The position numbers and the translations under genes were made by a program. Under the pieces are notes generated by a model. It saw only the letters and a list, made by a program, of their open reading frames with translations, was not told the origin of the DNA and searched no databases. This document shows positions 51,821-61,873 of a stretch of 64,000 nt of DNA, piece by piece. How positions within the stretch are numbered: position 1 is the stretch's first letter; each line of letters starts with the position of its first letter. This stretch comes from Nitrospira sp. SG-bin1 (GTDB lineage: Bacteria > Nitrospirota > Nitrospiria > Nitrospirales > Nitrospiraceae), in contig LVWS01000005.1 of the NCBI GenBank assembly GCA_002083365.1, forward strand, positions 124,001 through 188,000, written 5' to 3'.

Positions 51821-53419
51821 TTATGAAAGATTGGCGACCTTGACGGATAGTATGTTCGAATTGGAACGGATCTGATCCAGCACCGCAGATGGAAATTCCG
51901 TGTCGGAACCGATGATCAGCAAGGCATCCCCTCCCCGCTTTTCCAGTGCACACTGCATCCGTACGATATTGATTCCCTGATCCCCCAGGACCTTTCCGAC
52001 CGTACCGATCACCCCTGGGCGATCAACATTGTGAATCAATAGCATATGTCCTTCCGGCACAACCTCGACTTTAAATTGGTCGATCTCCGTGATGCGGGCT
52101 TCTTTCTTGTGATACAACGTCCCTGCAACTTGGTGTGACACCTTGCCGGCTTCGACCCGAACGCGGACCAGACTTGTGAAATCACCGGCGTCCGTGCTCT
52201 TGATCTCTTTGACTTCAATTCCGCGTTCTTTCGCGACGACGGGAGCATTTACGTAGTTTACCGGGTGTTGCATAATGGGAGTGAGCAGGCCCTTCAGGAC
52301 GGCGATGGTCAGCGGCGCGATCGACAGTGTGGCGACTTCTCCGCTGTATTCCACGGTGACGCGCTCGATCCCCCCTTGGACAAGTTGGGTTTGAAGCGCG
52401 CCGAGCTTCTCGGCCAGCGTCAGAAACGGCTGGAGCCGCGGCAACAACTCCGGGGCGACCGACGGAATATTGACGGCACCCTTGGCCACTCCTTTGGTAA
52501 AGTAATCGACGATTTGTTCCGCGATCCCAATCGCGACGTTTTCCTGCGCCTCAGTCGTCTGGGCGCCGATATGCGGGGTGCAGATGAAATTATCCAAGGC
52601 AAGGAGCGGATTGTCCGGCTTGACCGGCTCTTCTTCAAACACATCGAAGGCGGCGGCGGCCACGCGCTTCGTTTTCAACGCCTCGCACAAATCCTGTTCA
52701 TTGATGATCCCGCCTCGGGCGCAATTGACGATGAGCACGCCGGATTTCATCTTGGCGATGGACTGTGCGTTGATGATCCCGCGCGTCTCCGGCGTGAGCG
52801 GCGTATGGACCGAAATGATATCCGCACGCCGGAATACTTCTTCGAGATCGAGCATCGTCACGCCCATTCGCTCGGCCCGTTCAGGCGCCAGGTAGGGATC
52901 AAAGGCGACGACACTCATGCCGATCCCCTGCGCCATCTTGGTCAGGTGACTGCCGATCTGTCCGGCGCCGATGATACCGAGCACCTTGTTATAGAGTTCG
53001 ACGCCCATGAATTTATCTTTTTCCCACTTGCCCGCTTTCACCGACGCAGTGGCTTGAGGAATGCGCCGGCTCATCGCACAGATCATCGACATCGTGTGCT
53101 CGGCTGTCGTGACGGTATTGCCTCCCGGCGTGTTCATGACGACAATGCCTCGACGGGTTGCAGCAGGAGTGTCGACATTGTCTAGGCCGGATCCGGCTCT
53201 CCCGACGACTTTGAGCTTCTCCGCCGCGGCGATCAGTTCGGCCGTCACCTTGGTGCCGGATCGCACGATCAAACCGTCGGCATCTTTGATCTCTTTGAAC
53301 AACTCATCCTTCGGCATTTTGGATTTCACCACCACGGTGAATCCCGCCTTTTCAAGCGCTTCGACACCTTGTTTCGAAAGGCTATCGCTGATCAGAATCT
53401 TCATTCCCGCTGCAGCCAT
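51821..53419 (-). CDS. serA: D-3-phosphoglycerate dehydrogenase
   Basis: A ~532-residue long-form SerA that starts serine synthesis from 3-phosphoglycerate. NAD-binding GIIGAGQIGS (~150); catalytic residues lie in IVNCARGGIINEQ (Arg), a Glu in the VFEEEP region and His in TPHIGAQTTEAQ. An allosteric substrate-binding region follows (~315-450), and a C-terminal ACT domain (GHMLLIHNVDRPGVIGTVGK ... GINIVRMQCALEKRGG) suggests serine feedback. ATG 53419 has GAGG six bases upstream; ATG 53425 is an alternative. It is directly downstream of an aminotransferase that may act in the same pathway. Confidence 0.95.
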   Translation of the reverse strand: MAAAGMKILISDSLSKQGVEALEKAGFTVVVKSKMPKDELFKEIKDADGLIVRSGTKVTAELIAAAEKLKVVGRAGSGLDNVDTPAATRRGIVVMNTPGGNTVTTAEHTMSMICAMSRRIPQATASVKAGKWEKDKFMGVELYNKVLGIIGAGQIGSHLTKMAQGIGMSVVAFDPYLAPERAERMGVTMLDLEEVFRRADIISVHTPLTPETRGIINAQSIAKMKSGVLIVNCARGGIINEQDLCEALKTKRVAAAAFDVFEEEPVKPDNPLLALDNFICTPHIGAQTTEAQENVAIGIAEQIVDYFTKGVAKGAVNIPSVAPELLPRLQPFLTLAEKLGALQTQLVQGGIERVTVEYSGEVATLSIAPLTIAVLKGLLTPIMQHPVNYVNAPVVAKERGIEVKEIKSTDAGDFTSLVRVRVEAGKVSHQVAGTLYHKKEARITEIDQFKVEVVPEGHMLLIHNVDRPGVIGTVGKVLGDQGINIVRMQCALEKRGGDALLIIGSDTEFPSAVLDQIRSNSNILSVKVANLS

Positions 53420-53436
53420 GGACATCCTCGCCGTAA

Positions 53437-54579
53437 TTACTTTGCCATTAAGATTTCTTGCGCTTTTCCAACACCGCTTCCCAGTTTTACGGCATGGCCA
53501 AGTCCCTTTAGGACCATCTCGGTTGCCGCCAATGCGGTAATCACGTCGAACGAATCCGCATATCCCATGTGAGACAGTCGAAATATCTTTCCTTTGAGAT
53601 GATCCTGGCCTCCGGCAGCCGTCATGCCATATTGCACACGGAGATTCTTATAAATAGCCTGTCCATCGATACCTTCCGGAGCGCACACCGCCGTCAAGGC
53701 ATCGCTCGGTGACTCCTTGGGAAAGAGCGCCATCCCGGCAGCCTTCACACCTTCTCTCATTGCCAAGGCCAACCGGCCCTGCCGCGCAAACATTTTTTCC
53801 AACCCTTCCGCCTTCATCATTCGGAAGACCTCTTGAAGTCCGATAATCAACGAGACGGTCGGCGTGAATGCGGTCTGATTTTTCACCTGATTTTCACGTT
53901 CTTTCTTGAAGTTGAAATAGAAGGCCGCATTCTTAGCTTTGTCAGCGAGGGCCCATGCCTTCTCACTGACACTGACGAACGCCATGCCGGGGGGGAGCAT
54001 GAGGGCCTTCTGCGATCCGGTGATCACGACATCCAGGCCCCACGCGTCGGTCTTGATGTCGAATACTCCAAGAGCCGTAATGGCATCGACAACCAAGATT
54101 GTGTTGTCGTGCCCCTTGATGATCTCGCCAAGTGCCTTCACATCGTGGGAGACCCCCGTCGACGTCTCGCTCGCTTGGACATACACAGCCTTGATCGAAG
54201 GATCTTTCTTCAAGGCATCGGCCACTTGTTGTGGGTTGACGGCCTGTCCCCACTCAACCTTGATCTCGCTCGCTTGAACTCCAAAGGTTTTGCACAGTTT
54301 TCCCCAGCGCTCTCCAAACTTGCCTCCGTTGACGTACAAAGCCCTGTCGCCGGGAGACAAGAAATTCGAAACTGCTCCTTCCATCCCACCTGTTCCTGAC
54401 GCCGCCAACATCAATACGTCGTTCCGCGTTTGAAACAGCCACTTCAGTCCTTCACGGACTTCCGCGAATATCGGATCGAACTCAGGTGCGCGATGATGGA
54501 TCATCGGACGAGCCATCGCCAGCAACACCTCCGGAGGCACAGGGGTTGGGCCGGGAGCCAAGAGATACCGCTTCAACAT
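53437..54579 (-). CDS. class V aminotransferase (serine/alanine-glyoxylate type)
   Basis: A 380-residue PLP enzyme. It begins YLLAPGPTPVPPEVLLAMAR, then MIHHRAPEFDPIFAEVREGL, LMLAASGTGGMEGAVSNFLS, VVDAITALGVFDIKTDAWGL and the PLP lysine in VITGSQKALMLPPGMA. These mark the small-subunit hydrogenase/serine-pyruvate/alanine-glyoxylate aminotransferase group. GGAGG precedes the ATG. Placement 17 bp before serA suggests it supplies the transamination step of serine metabolism, replacing or complementing SerC; that role is inferred from context. Confidence 0.88.
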   Translation of the reverse strand: MLKRYLLAPGPTPVPPEVLLAMARPMIHHRAPEFDPIFAEVREGLKWLFQTRNDVLMLAASGTGGMEGAVSNFLSPGDRALYVNGGKFGERWGKLCKTFGVQASEIKVEWGQAVNPQQVADALKKDPSIKAVYVQASETSTGVSHDVKALGEIIKGHDNTILVVDAITALGVFDIKTDAWGLDVVITGSQKALMLPPGMAFVSVSEKAWALADKAKNAAFYFNFKKERENQVKNQTAFTPTVSLIIGLQEVFRMMKAEGLEKMFARQGRLALAMREGVKAAGMALFPKESPSDALTAVCAPEGIDGQAIYKNLRVQYGMTAAGGQDHLKGKIFRLSHMGYADSFDVITALAATEMVLKGLGHAVKLGSGVGKAQEILMAK

Positions 54580-54859
54580 TGATCGATCCTCCTTGACAAT
54601 GTCATTCTGGTGGGGACCACTAGGAGAGGCGGTACGCTATCATTTGCGCCGGGAGGCTGTCAAGAAATCGACCGACGCAACTGAAGGCCACATCAGGATT
54701 TTCTTTCCAATGACACGATGGGACATCATGTCAATTCCCCATTCATTCCTCCTATTACTACCTTTTACTGCCTTACTCCTCTGCCAACATGACACGGAAG
54801 TACCAGCATCCTACCCTTCTCTCTTTCTTGACAAGCATGTGATGGATCGATAGGCTTCC

Positions 54860-56170
54860 ATGGTGCTATCCATCCAACCAACCATGCAACCAACCATGAT
54901 GACAACGTGTGCCAGGCTATGCTGCGTCCAAGCCACGATCGCTGTAGTTCTTGCACTCAGTGGTACGGCACTCATATCGCCATGCCAAAGTCTCGCTCAA
55001 GGTAACGCTCCTGGTGAAATAGAAGCCCATCAAGAAGACGATGACCTTGATTCAAACCTGGTTCCTTTAGACCCTGAACTGACGGTTTCCCCTCCGGATC
55101 TCTCTTCAACAATGGAAGCCCCGGTCGAGCAGCCTGAAGAGACACCAGGCCAGGCATCAGAGACCCAAGGCATCGCGAGTACGGAAACATCTGGTCTGCT
55201 GTACAATATTCCCGTCGTTTTCGATCAGGCCGTCCAAAGCCATGTTCATTTCTTCAACACTTCAATTCGAAACAGGTTTGAACAATGGCTCCTGCGTTTC
55301 AACCGCTATCGTCCCCTGATCGAAGACATCTTTGCCGAATTCGACCTTCCGAGCGATCTCGTGAATCTCTCTCTTGTTGAGAGCGGCTTCAACCCTTACG
55401 CCTATTCACGGGCAAAGGCGACAGGTCCATGGCAGTTCATGAAAGGAACCGGACAACTCTACGGGTTGCGGATCGACCATTATGTTGACGAACGCCGTGA
55501 CCCGATCAAGTCCACCGTCGCGGCGGCTCGGTACCTGCGAGACCTCTACGATTTATTCGGTGCCTGGCCCCTGGCCATGGCGGCATACAATGCAGGGGAA
55601 GGGAAGGTATTGCGGGCTCTTCAGAAGGCACAGGCTGAATCCTTCTCAGAGATATCGAGGACGAAACTGATCAAGCGTGAGACCAAGCAATACGTTCCTC
55701 GGATTATGGCGGCGACCATTATTGCGAAGAATCCGGATCAATACGGATTCAATCAAGAGCCCGTCCCTCTCCACCAATTTGAAGAGGTCATCGTCACCCG
55801 TCCATTGCACTTCCGCGCAATCTCCAATGTGACAGGTATACCCTACGCCGAACTTCGTTTGCTGAATCCAGAGTTGAGGCGGGATGCGACACCTCCGAGC
55901 GACATGGCCTACCATCTGAAGGTCCCAGTGGGGACAAGTGCCAAGGTCATCGAATTGATTGACCGAGTTCCAACCTACAAATTCCCTCCCCTCCGTGCTG
56001 AAATTCAGCACGTTAAGACCCCCGCCGCCCGCTGGTATCGGGTTCGAGTGGGCGATACACTGGAGAAGGTTTCTCGGCGATTCAACGTTCCGCTCAAAAC
56101 CCTCAAAACCCTCAATCACCTGTCCAGCCCATCGATAAAGACCGGTCAGTTTCTTATGATCGCTCGCTAG
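54860..56170 (+). CDS. MltD-like lytic transglycosylase with LysM domains
   Basis: A 436-residue exported enzyme that cleaves peptidoglycan glycan strands. An N-terminal hydrophobic signal (~23-45) and an acidic Pro/Glu-rich linker (~50-105) precede the GH23 domain: LVNLSLVESGFNPYAYSRAK with catalytic Glu174, TGPWQFMKGTGQLYGL and WPLAMAAYNAGEGKVLRALQ. The C-terminus carries one degenerate LysM-like unit (~310-355) and one clear LysM (WYRVRVGDTLEKVSRRFNVP, ~394). The domain order is that of MltD. Several ATGs lie near the start; the first is used. Confidence 0.9.
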   Translation: MVLSIQPTMQPTMMTTCARLCCVQATIAVVLALSGTALISPCQSLAQGNAPGEIEAHQEDDDLDSNLVPLDPELTVSPPDLSSTMEAPVEQPEETPGQASETQGIASTETSGLLYNIPVVFDQAVQSHVHFFNTSIRNRFEQWLLRFNRYRPLIEDIFAEFDLPSDLVNLSLVESGFNPYAYSRAKATGPWQFMKGTGQLYGLRIDHYVDERRDPIKSTVAAARYLRDLYDLFGAWPLAMAAYNAGEGKVLRALQKAQAESFSEISRTKLIKRETKQYVPRIMAATIIAKNPDQYGFNQEPVPLHQFEEVIVTRPLHFRAISNVTGIPYAELRLLNPELRRDATPPSDMAYHLKVPVGTSAKVIELIDRVPTYKFPPLRAEIQHVKTPAARWYRVRVGDTLEKVSRRFNVPLKTLKTLNHLSSPSIKTGQFLMIAR

Positions 56171-56227
56171 CACACACCCACCTTGATGAAGCGATGGGAT
56201 TTACTGCGCGGCGAATAAAAACCTGAT

Positions 56228-57004
56228 TTACGGCTTGGATGGCTTCGAAGAGCTGGAAGAAGCAGGGGTTGTCGTTGCAGGGGACAAGTCCGGGTTTTTC
56301 TTGGCTTCGATCACCTTTACACGCATGGCGGCCTCGCTTGCCAACGGAGAATTTGGACTGCTCTTCATCAGATCCTGATAATGCTTCAGCGCTTCATCGG
56401 GCCTAGAGCGATTCTCTTCCAATCTGGCAATTTCAAAGAGCGCGTAATCTCGATTCATCACGCCCGGGATCTCAAGGACCGTCGAGTAGGCCTTGGCAGC
56501 TTGATCGAGTTCTCCCTTAAGAAGATAAGCGTAGCCCAATTTTTGGTAGACGAGCCCAAGAAGGGAAACATGTGACCCATACGCAGAGATAAACCGATTG
56601 TATGCGTCGATCGCTGCGGAGAGGTCGTTTGCCTGGAGGTACGCGTTCCCAAGACTGAATTGCGCAAGTGGAGCCGTCGGGGTTCGAGGATACTCATCGA
56701 CCACGCGCTGATAGAGGGCAATCGCTTCTTTTAGGTTGGCAGCCGCTTTCTGCGGATCATTGGCCGCGCGCGCAAAGAGATGCCTCGTCGCCTCCCGTTC
56801 CAGATCTTGAGCCTTACCTGCATTTTGTGCGTCATACCAGAAGACACCCCAGATGCCTCCTCCCATCAAAATGAGAAGCAGTACCCCAACCACAATCGAC
56901 CAACGGTACTTCGCCAGACCGAGCACCCAGTGCTCGAGACCACTCACGAGATGCGCTTCATCCACCGGCAACGTACGGGGGGGAACTTTAATTCGGTATG
57001 TCAT
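56228..57004 (-). CDS. inner-membrane TPR protein (YfgM-like)
   Basis: About 258 residues: a cytoplasmic N-terminus, one transmembrane helix (WSIVVGVLLLILMGGGIWGV, ~37-58), then TPR repeats outside (AIALYQRVVDEYPRTPTAPL, FSLGNAYLQANDLSAAIDAY, LGYAYLLKGELDQAAKAYST, ALKHYQDLMKSSPNSPLASE) and a Ser/Pro/Thr tail. The layout resembles YfgM, an ancillary SecYEG-associated chaperone, though sequence reading cannot prove this. ATG 57004 was preferred to the in-frame TTG at 57010. Divergent from bioF. Confidence 0.75.
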   Translation of the reverse strand: MTYRIKVPPRTLPVDEAHLVSGLEHWVLGLAKYRWSIVVGVLLLILMGGGIWGVFWYDAQNAGKAQDLEREATRHLFARAANDPQKAAANLKEAIALYQRVVDEYPRTPTAPLAQFSLGNAYLQANDLSAAIDAYNRFISAYGSHVSLLGLVYQKLGYAYLLKGELDQAAKAYSTVLEIPGVMNRDYALFEIARLEENRSRPDEALKHYQDLMKSSPNSPLASEAAMRVKVIEAKKNPDLSPATTTPASSSSSKPSKP

Positions 57005-57167
57005 TAGCAATCATCCAGTACCGGTCGAAACACGGCTTCCTGCACCAGAACCGTTGCTTTATACTAAGGATGAATTCCCGTTGTCAATGCAATGGGCAAT
57101 GGGATTGACTGATTGCATGATCACAACCGCACCACGGTTCCTATTGTTGTAAAGAAAGCCTTCACCC

Positions 57168-58328
57168 ATGTTTCGAAACAGACTCAAACGACTAGCCGAC
57201 CGATCACTCATGCGTCGGCTGACTCCATTGGAATCAGGCACGGGACCGACGATCCGCTATGCAGGACGCGAGGTCATCCTGCTGTCCTCCAACGATTACC
57301 TGGGACTCGCCACCCATCCGGAAGTCGTACAAGCCGCGATACAGGCGATGAAACAGTACGGGTCCGGGTCCGGAGCTTCTCGTTTGGTCAGCGGAACGCT
57401 CCCTCCTCATATGCATCTCGAAACCTCGCTCGCGACGTTCAAGGAGACAGAAGCCGCCCTTTTGTTCGGAGCCGGTTATTTGGCGAATATCGGCGTGATC
57501 CCGAACCTCATCGGGCAAGGGGGCCTGATCCTAGCCGATCGGTTGTGCCATGCCAGCCTCATCGATGGATGTCGATTAAGCCGTGCCGATGTCCGGATAT
57601 ACCGGCATCGAGACTGTGGACATCTGGAGTCACTGCTCCGACGACGGAAAATGAATCGTCCCACACTCGTCGTCACAGAAGGGTTATTCAGCATGGACGG
57701 CGACCTTGCTCCTTTATCGGATCTCACATCCCTGGCCGAGCACTATGGTGCGACGTTGTACGTCGATGATGCCCATGGGACCGGTGTCATGGGGCCCAAC
57801 GGTCGCGGAACGATCGAACAGTTTGGTCTGGAGCGACGGATTCCCTTTCACATGGGAACACTCAGCAAGGCGTTGGGCAGCCATGGCGCGTATGTTGTGG
57901 GATCTCTCGACTTCGTTCAGTATTTGGTCAACGTCACACGTCCGTTCATCTTCACCACCGCACTTCCGCCTGCGATCGCGGCGGCCGCCTCGGCCGCCGT
58001 CAGGATCATTCAACGTGAACCGGAGCGCCGGACGAGGCTTTGGTCCAATCGACAACGACTGTTCAACGGAATACAGAAATTGGGTTTTCGCATGACGCAG
58101 ACCGTCAGTCCGATTGTGCCGATCTTGGTGGGCGACGCAGCCACTGCATCAGCATTAGCAGAAAGACTTCTTACCTACGGAATCTACGCGACGGCCATTC
58201 GACCACCGACTGTTCCGGACGGAACCAGCCGCATCCGCTTTACGGTGACGTCGGAACACACGACAGAGCAAATCGACGAAGCGCTTCAGGCACTTGACCA
58301 CGCTGGTCGAGAGACCGGTCTTCTCTGA
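57168..58328 (+). CDS. bioF: 8-amino-7-oxononanoate synthase
   Basis: A 386-residue alpha-oxoamine synthase that joins pimeloyl thioester and alanine in biotin synthesis. Signatures: LLSSNDYLGLATHPEV, GSGSGASRLVSGTLPPH, LFGAGYLANIGVIPNL, LVVTEGLFSMDGDLAPL, YVDDAHGTGVMGPNGRG and the PLP lysine in MGTLSKALGSHGAYVVGS. The DGDLAPL wording favours BioF over 2-amino-3-ketobutyrate CoA ligase. No other biotin gene is next to it; pilT and pilU follow on the same strand. Confidence 0.9.
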   Translation: MFRNRLKRLADRSLMRRLTPLESGTGPTIRYAGREVILLSSNDYLGLATHPEVVQAAIQAMKQYGSGSGASRLVSGTLPPHMHLETSLATFKETEAALLFGAGYLANIGVIPNLIGQGGLILADRLCHASLIDGCRLSRADVRIYRHRDCGHLESLLRRRKMNRPTLVVTEGLFSMDGDLAPLSDLTSLAEHYGATLYVDDAHGTGVMGPNGRGTIEQFGLERRIPFHMGTLSKALGSHGAYVVGSLDFVQYLVNVTRPFIFTTALPPAIAAAASAAVRIIQREPERRTRLWSNRQRLFNGIQKLGFRMTQTVSPIVPILVGDAATASALAERLLTYGIYATAIRPPTVPDGTSRIRFTVTSEHTTEQIDEALQALDHAGRETGLL

Positions 58329-58451
58329 TCGATCTCTTCATCGACGCGCGCCTTCCGGCTATTTTCTTGATTTCCGGCTTTGCTATGGCATGATGCACAG
58401 GAGTTTCACCGCATGTACCACCCATAACACTAACACTGAGGATCACGGGCG

Positions 58452-59510
58452 ATGGATATCTCCAAGCTACTTACCTTCTCGGTAAAGGAAGGCGCCTCCG
58501 ACTGCCACATTAGCGCTGGCGAACCTCCGATGATTCGCATCCATGGAGACCTCAAAAAACTCGACCACCCTCCCCTTACCCCAGACGAAACTCACGCCCT
58601 CATCTACGACATGATGAACGACGCGCAACGGAAGAACTTCGAGGAAAAACGAGAATGCGACTTTTCATTCGAACTAGGAGATATTGCCCGTTTCCGAGTC
58701 AACGTATTCGTCCAACAGCGAGGATTAGGGGCCGTCTTTCGAAACATTCCGACCCTCATTCTTCCTCTGGAAAAACTCGGCATGCCGCCGATTCTTCGGC
58801 AGTTGTGCGACAAGGAAAAAGGGTTGATCCTCGTGACCGGACCGACTGGCTCCGGCAAATCCACCACGCTTGCGGCGATGGTGGACTACCTGAACAACAC
58901 GTTCGAGGGGCATATCATCACCATCGAAGACCCTATCGAGTTTGTCCATAAATCCAAGAAGTGTCTGGTCAATCAGCGAGAACTCGGCGTGCATACGCTC
59001 TCGTTCGCCAATGCCCTTAAGTCGGCGCTGCGCGAAGACCCTGACATCGTCCTGGTGGGCGAAATGCGGGACTTGGAAACCATTCAACTCGCGCTGACCG
59101 CCGCCGAAACCGGACACTTGGTTTTCGGCACGCTCCATACCTCGAGCGCGCCAAAAACGATCGATCGTATCATCGACGCCTTCCCTCCGGCTCAGCAGGC
59201 GCAAATCAGGACGCAGCTCTCCGAGGCCTTGGAAGCCGTGATCACGCAAACGCTACTGAAGAAGAAAACCGGCGGACGCGTCGCCGCACTCGAAATCATG
59301 GTGGCGACGACAGCCGTGCGCAATCTCATTCGGGAAGCCAAGCTGCACCAAATCCCCGGCATCATGCAGGCCAGTCAAAAGGACGGCATGCAGACGATGG
59401 ACATGGCGTTGGTTGACCTTGCAACGCGCGGGATTGTTCATAAGGCCGAGGCGCAATCCCGCAGTATGAACCCGAATCTCTTCGGCACTGCGATGACTGG
59501 AGCGGCCTAG
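58452..59510 (+). CDS. pilT: type IV pilus retraction ATPase
   Basis: A 352-residue hexameric ATPase that disassembles the pilus for twitching and DNA uptake. The N-terminal domain begins ISKLLTFSVKEGASDCHISA. Walker A is GPTGSGKST, the Asp box is ITIEDPIEFVHKSKKCLVNQ, Walker B is ALREDPDIVLVGEMRDLETI, and the His box is TGHLVFGTLHTSSAPKTIDR. The PilT-specific AIRNLIRE motif appears as TAVRNLIREAKLHQIPGIMQ. pilU follows after 22 bp. Confidence 0.96.
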   Translation: MDISKLLTFSVKEGASDCHISAGEPPMIRIHGDLKKLDHPPLTPDETHALIYDMMNDAQRKNFEEKRECDFSFELGDIARFRVNVFVQQRGLGAVFRNIPTLILPLEKLGMPPILRQLCDKEKGLILVTGPTGSGKSTTLAAMVDYLNNTFEGHIITIEDPIEFVHKSKKCLVNQRELGVHTLSFANALKSALREDPDIVLVGEMRDLETIQLALTAAETGHLVFGTLHTSSAPKTIDRIIDAFPPAQQAQIRTQLSEALEAVITQTLLKKKTGGRVAALEIMVATTAVRNLIREAKLHQIPGIMQASQKDGMQTMDMALVDLATRGIVHKAEAQSRSMNPNLFGTAMTGAA

Positions 59511-59532
59511 GCGGTAAAGACAGAGTACTGGC

Positions 59533-60708
59533 ATGGATGTTCGGAGTCTCTTGAAAGTCATGGTGGACCGCGAAGCGTCGGACTTGTATTTGACTGTCGA
59601 CGCTCCCCCGATTTACCGCATCCATGGCGCCACCCAACCGACCGACGCCTCCCCGTTCACCAACGAGCAGCTCGAAGCATTGGCGTTGGCGTTGATGCGC
59701 GGTCAACAGCGCAGCGAATTTGAAGAAAAGATGGAAATGAACCTGGCGCTTTATTACAAAGAGTTGGGTCGTTTCCGCGTCAATGTCTTCAGACAAAAAG
59801 GCAATGTCGGACTGGTGTTCCGGCATATCAAAGCGGAAATACAAACTGTCGAACAGTTGCAACTTCCTCCCATCATCAAAGATATCGCGATGACCAAGCG
59901 CGGCCTGGTGCTGGTGGTGGGGGCGACCGGCTCCGGTAAGTCAACATCGTTGGCCGCCATGATCGACCACCGCAACAGCATCCATCAAGGCCATATCATC
60001 ACCGTGGAAGACCCGATCGAGTTCGTCCATCAACACAAGAAATCCATCATTACACAGCGCGAAGTCGGGTTTGATACCTTGACCTTCCAGAACGCGCTGA
60101 AGAATACGCTCCGGCAGGCCCCGGATGTCATTCTGATCGGTGAGGTGCGCGATACGGAAACCATGGAAGCAGCGATAACCTTTGCGGAAACCGGTCATTT
60201 GTGCATCGGCACGTTGCACTCAAACAATGCGAATCAGGCGATCGAACGCATCATGAACTTTTTCCCGGTTGAACGTCATGCCCAGATCTATCTGCAGCTG
60301 TCGCTGAATCTACGCGCGATTATTTCACAGCGATTGATCCCGTCGGTCGATGGCAAGCGCGTCCCGGCCTTGGAAATCATGTTGGACACGCCGCGTATCA
60401 AGGACCTGATCAAGAAAGCCGAGGTCGACACACTGAAGGAAGCCATGGAACAAGGCATCGACGAAGGGTGCCAGACCTTCGATCATGTCCTGTTTCAGCT
60501 TTACAAGACGAACAAGATTACGTTGGAACAAGCCCTCATCAACGCCGACAGCGCCAATAACCTTCGCTTGAAGATCAAGCTTGAAGGGCTCAAAGGCGAT
60601 GAGGCCGTGAACGCCTTACTCGACAAACAGATCGGCGGACAGGGAGCGGATGCCTTCAAGATTCAGGGCGGCACATCGGGAAATGTGACTCCCCTTCGAA
60701 AACGATAA
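59533..60708 (+). CDS. pilU: PilT-like retraction ATPase PilU
   Basis: A 391-residue PilT paralogue, an accessory retraction motor. It begins MDVRSLLKVMVDREASDLYL; Walker A is GATGSGKST, the Asp box is ITVEDPIEFVHQHKKSIITQ, Walker B is RQAPDVILIGEVRDTETMEA, and the His box is TGHLCIGTLHSNNANQAIER. The C-terminal region has RIKDLIKKAEVDTLKEAMEQ in place of the PilT AIRNLIRE motif, as in PilU, and a longer tail. Immediately downstream of pilT. Confidence 0.95.
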   Translation: MDVRSLLKVMVDREASDLYLTVDAPPIYRIHGATQPTDASPFTNEQLEALALALMRGQQRSEFEEKMEMNLALYYKELGRFRVNVFRQKGNVGLVFRHIKAEIQTVEQLQLPPIIKDIAMTKRGLVLVVGATGSGKSTSLAAMIDHRNSIHQGHIITVEDPIEFVHQHKKSIITQREVGFDTLTFQNALKNTLRQAPDVILIGEVRDTETMEAAITFAETGHLCIGTLHSNNANQAIERIMNFFPVERHAQIYLQLSLNLRAIISQRLIPSVDGKRVPALEIMLDTPRIKDLIKKAEVDTLKEAMEQGIDEGCQTFDHVLFQLYKTNKITLEQALINADSANNLRLKIKLEGLKGDEAVNALLDKQIGGQGADAFKIQGGTSGNVTPLRKR

Positions 60709-60720
60709 TATGGTCTCGCC

Positions 60721-61293
60721 TCAAGGGACTGAATCGCCCGTGGTCTGACGTTCAAGGTACGTGGCGATCTTTTCAAGAGCCAACGCACTCAATTTGGATC
60801 CATACCAAGTCGGCATCGCGTGTTCGGGATACCCTTGCACCACAAATCGTTGGGGATCCAGCACGGATTCGACGATGTACTCGTGCACCGTCTTGGCTTG
60901 TCCTCGATATCCTGGGTCCTTCAACCGCTGCTCGCCCGTCGTACCCAGTGTCAGCGGAGGCCCGACTCGGCCGGTCGCTCCGGGAATCCCTGGAATGATA
61001 TGGCACACCGGGCAGCCGGGTTTGGTCAATATCTCGACTAGTGGTTCATCGCCTGTCACCAGTGACATCGCCTCCGGGACCAGCGAGGCGTTCATGGATT
61101 GGCTTAATACAAGACCGGCTGGACGATCACGAAGCGCCCACACAACCGACAGCCCCACTAGACCGATGGCAGTCCAGACGACGAGTCGATCCCGAACGCC
61201 TGTGCTTGCGTTCCGTCCGGACGACGAAGTGTAGGAAGGATGATGGTCATTGTTCAATGAACACCATGCTGGGCAGGGCACGGAGATGTTCAT
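60721..61293 (-). CDS. membrane-anchored monohaem cytochrome c
   Basis: Up to 190 residues. An N-terminal transmembrane helix (LVVWTAIGLVGLSVVWALRD) anchors a periplasmic domain with a single c-type haem site CPVCH (GCPVCHIIPGIPGATGRVGP) and a probable axial Met in GYPEHAMPTWYG. The C-terminal helix (LSALALEKIATYLERQ) is typical of small class I cytochromes c. It could carry electrons to a terminal oxidase or from a periplasmic dehydrogenase; no redox partner gene adjoins it. The start is uncertain because ATG 61293 lacks a ribosome-binding site. Confidence 0.8.
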   Translation of the reverse strand: MNISVPCPAWCSLNNDHHPSYTSSSGRNASTGVRDRLVVWTAIGLVGLSVVWALRDRPAGLVLSQSMNASLVPEAMSLVTGDEPLVEILTKPGCPVCHIIPGIPGATGRVGPPLTLGTTGEQRLKDPGYRGQAKTVHEYIVESVLDPQRFVVQGYPEHAMPTWYGSKLSALALEKIATYLERQTTGDSVP

Positions 61294-61462
61294 ACCAGCG
61301 AGCGGGCAGAGTCGCTACGTTACAACACAGTCCTCCACCCTTCAAGTCTGGAACATATCGTTCAGAAACAGGAGAACCTGAGTCTTCCTCCACAGTTCTC
61401 ATGCAGTTCCGCCGATGGAACATCTTTATAAGTCTTTCACCCCGCCAACCGAACGTATTTCG

Positions 61463-61873
61463 TCAGGCACCCAGCTTCCCTTGCACCAGCTTCATCAGCT
61501 GATCGAGTCCGCCGGCTTCAACCCTTCCGTTGGGGGTCAGTTTGTCGATCAAATCAGGAAGCAAGCCGGCCAGCTGCGAACTAGCCGCACCGGATGACAG
61601 TCCTGCCTTGCTGGCTAATTGACTCAACACGTCACCCCCTAAACCCTGTTCAATCTGGCTCGGCGTCACGGGCAGATTCTGCCCCGTGCTCACCCACGAA
61701 TTCACGATGTCTCCAAGCCCATTTTTTTGAAACGTTTGGACGAGGCCAACCAGTCCACCGATGCTGCTGTCCTTTCCAAGCAACCCCGCCACCGCTTGCA
61801 GAAGAGGATGTTGCCCTCCCTGTCCTCCCAACATGCCACCTACCGCTTGTCCCAACTGATCCATGAGTCCCAT
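61463..61873 (-). CDS. YidB-family (DUF937) protein
   Basis: A 136-residue protein with the YidB layout: MGLMDQLGQAVGGMLGGQGG, HPLLQAVAGLLGKDSSIGGL, LVQTFQKNGLGDIVNSWVST, GQNLPVTPSQIEQGLGGDVL, SQLASKAGLSSGAASSQLAG, then LLPDLIDKLTPNG. The family is small, Gly-rich and of unknown function. No signal peptide. A separate minus-strand transcription unit. Confidence 0.9.
   Translation of the reverse strand: MGLMDQLGQAVGGMLGGQGGQHPLLQAVAGLLGKDSSIGGLVGLVQTFQKNGLGDIVNSWVSTGQNLPVTPSQIEQGLGGDVLSQLASKAGLSSGAASSQLAGLLPDLIDKLTPNGRVEAGGLDQLMKLVQGKLGA

Noticed and set aside
52265..53185. A 306-codon plus-strand open frame opposite serA
   Set aside because: Antisense shadow of serA with His/Arg/Asp-rich composition typical of mirrored coding sequence.
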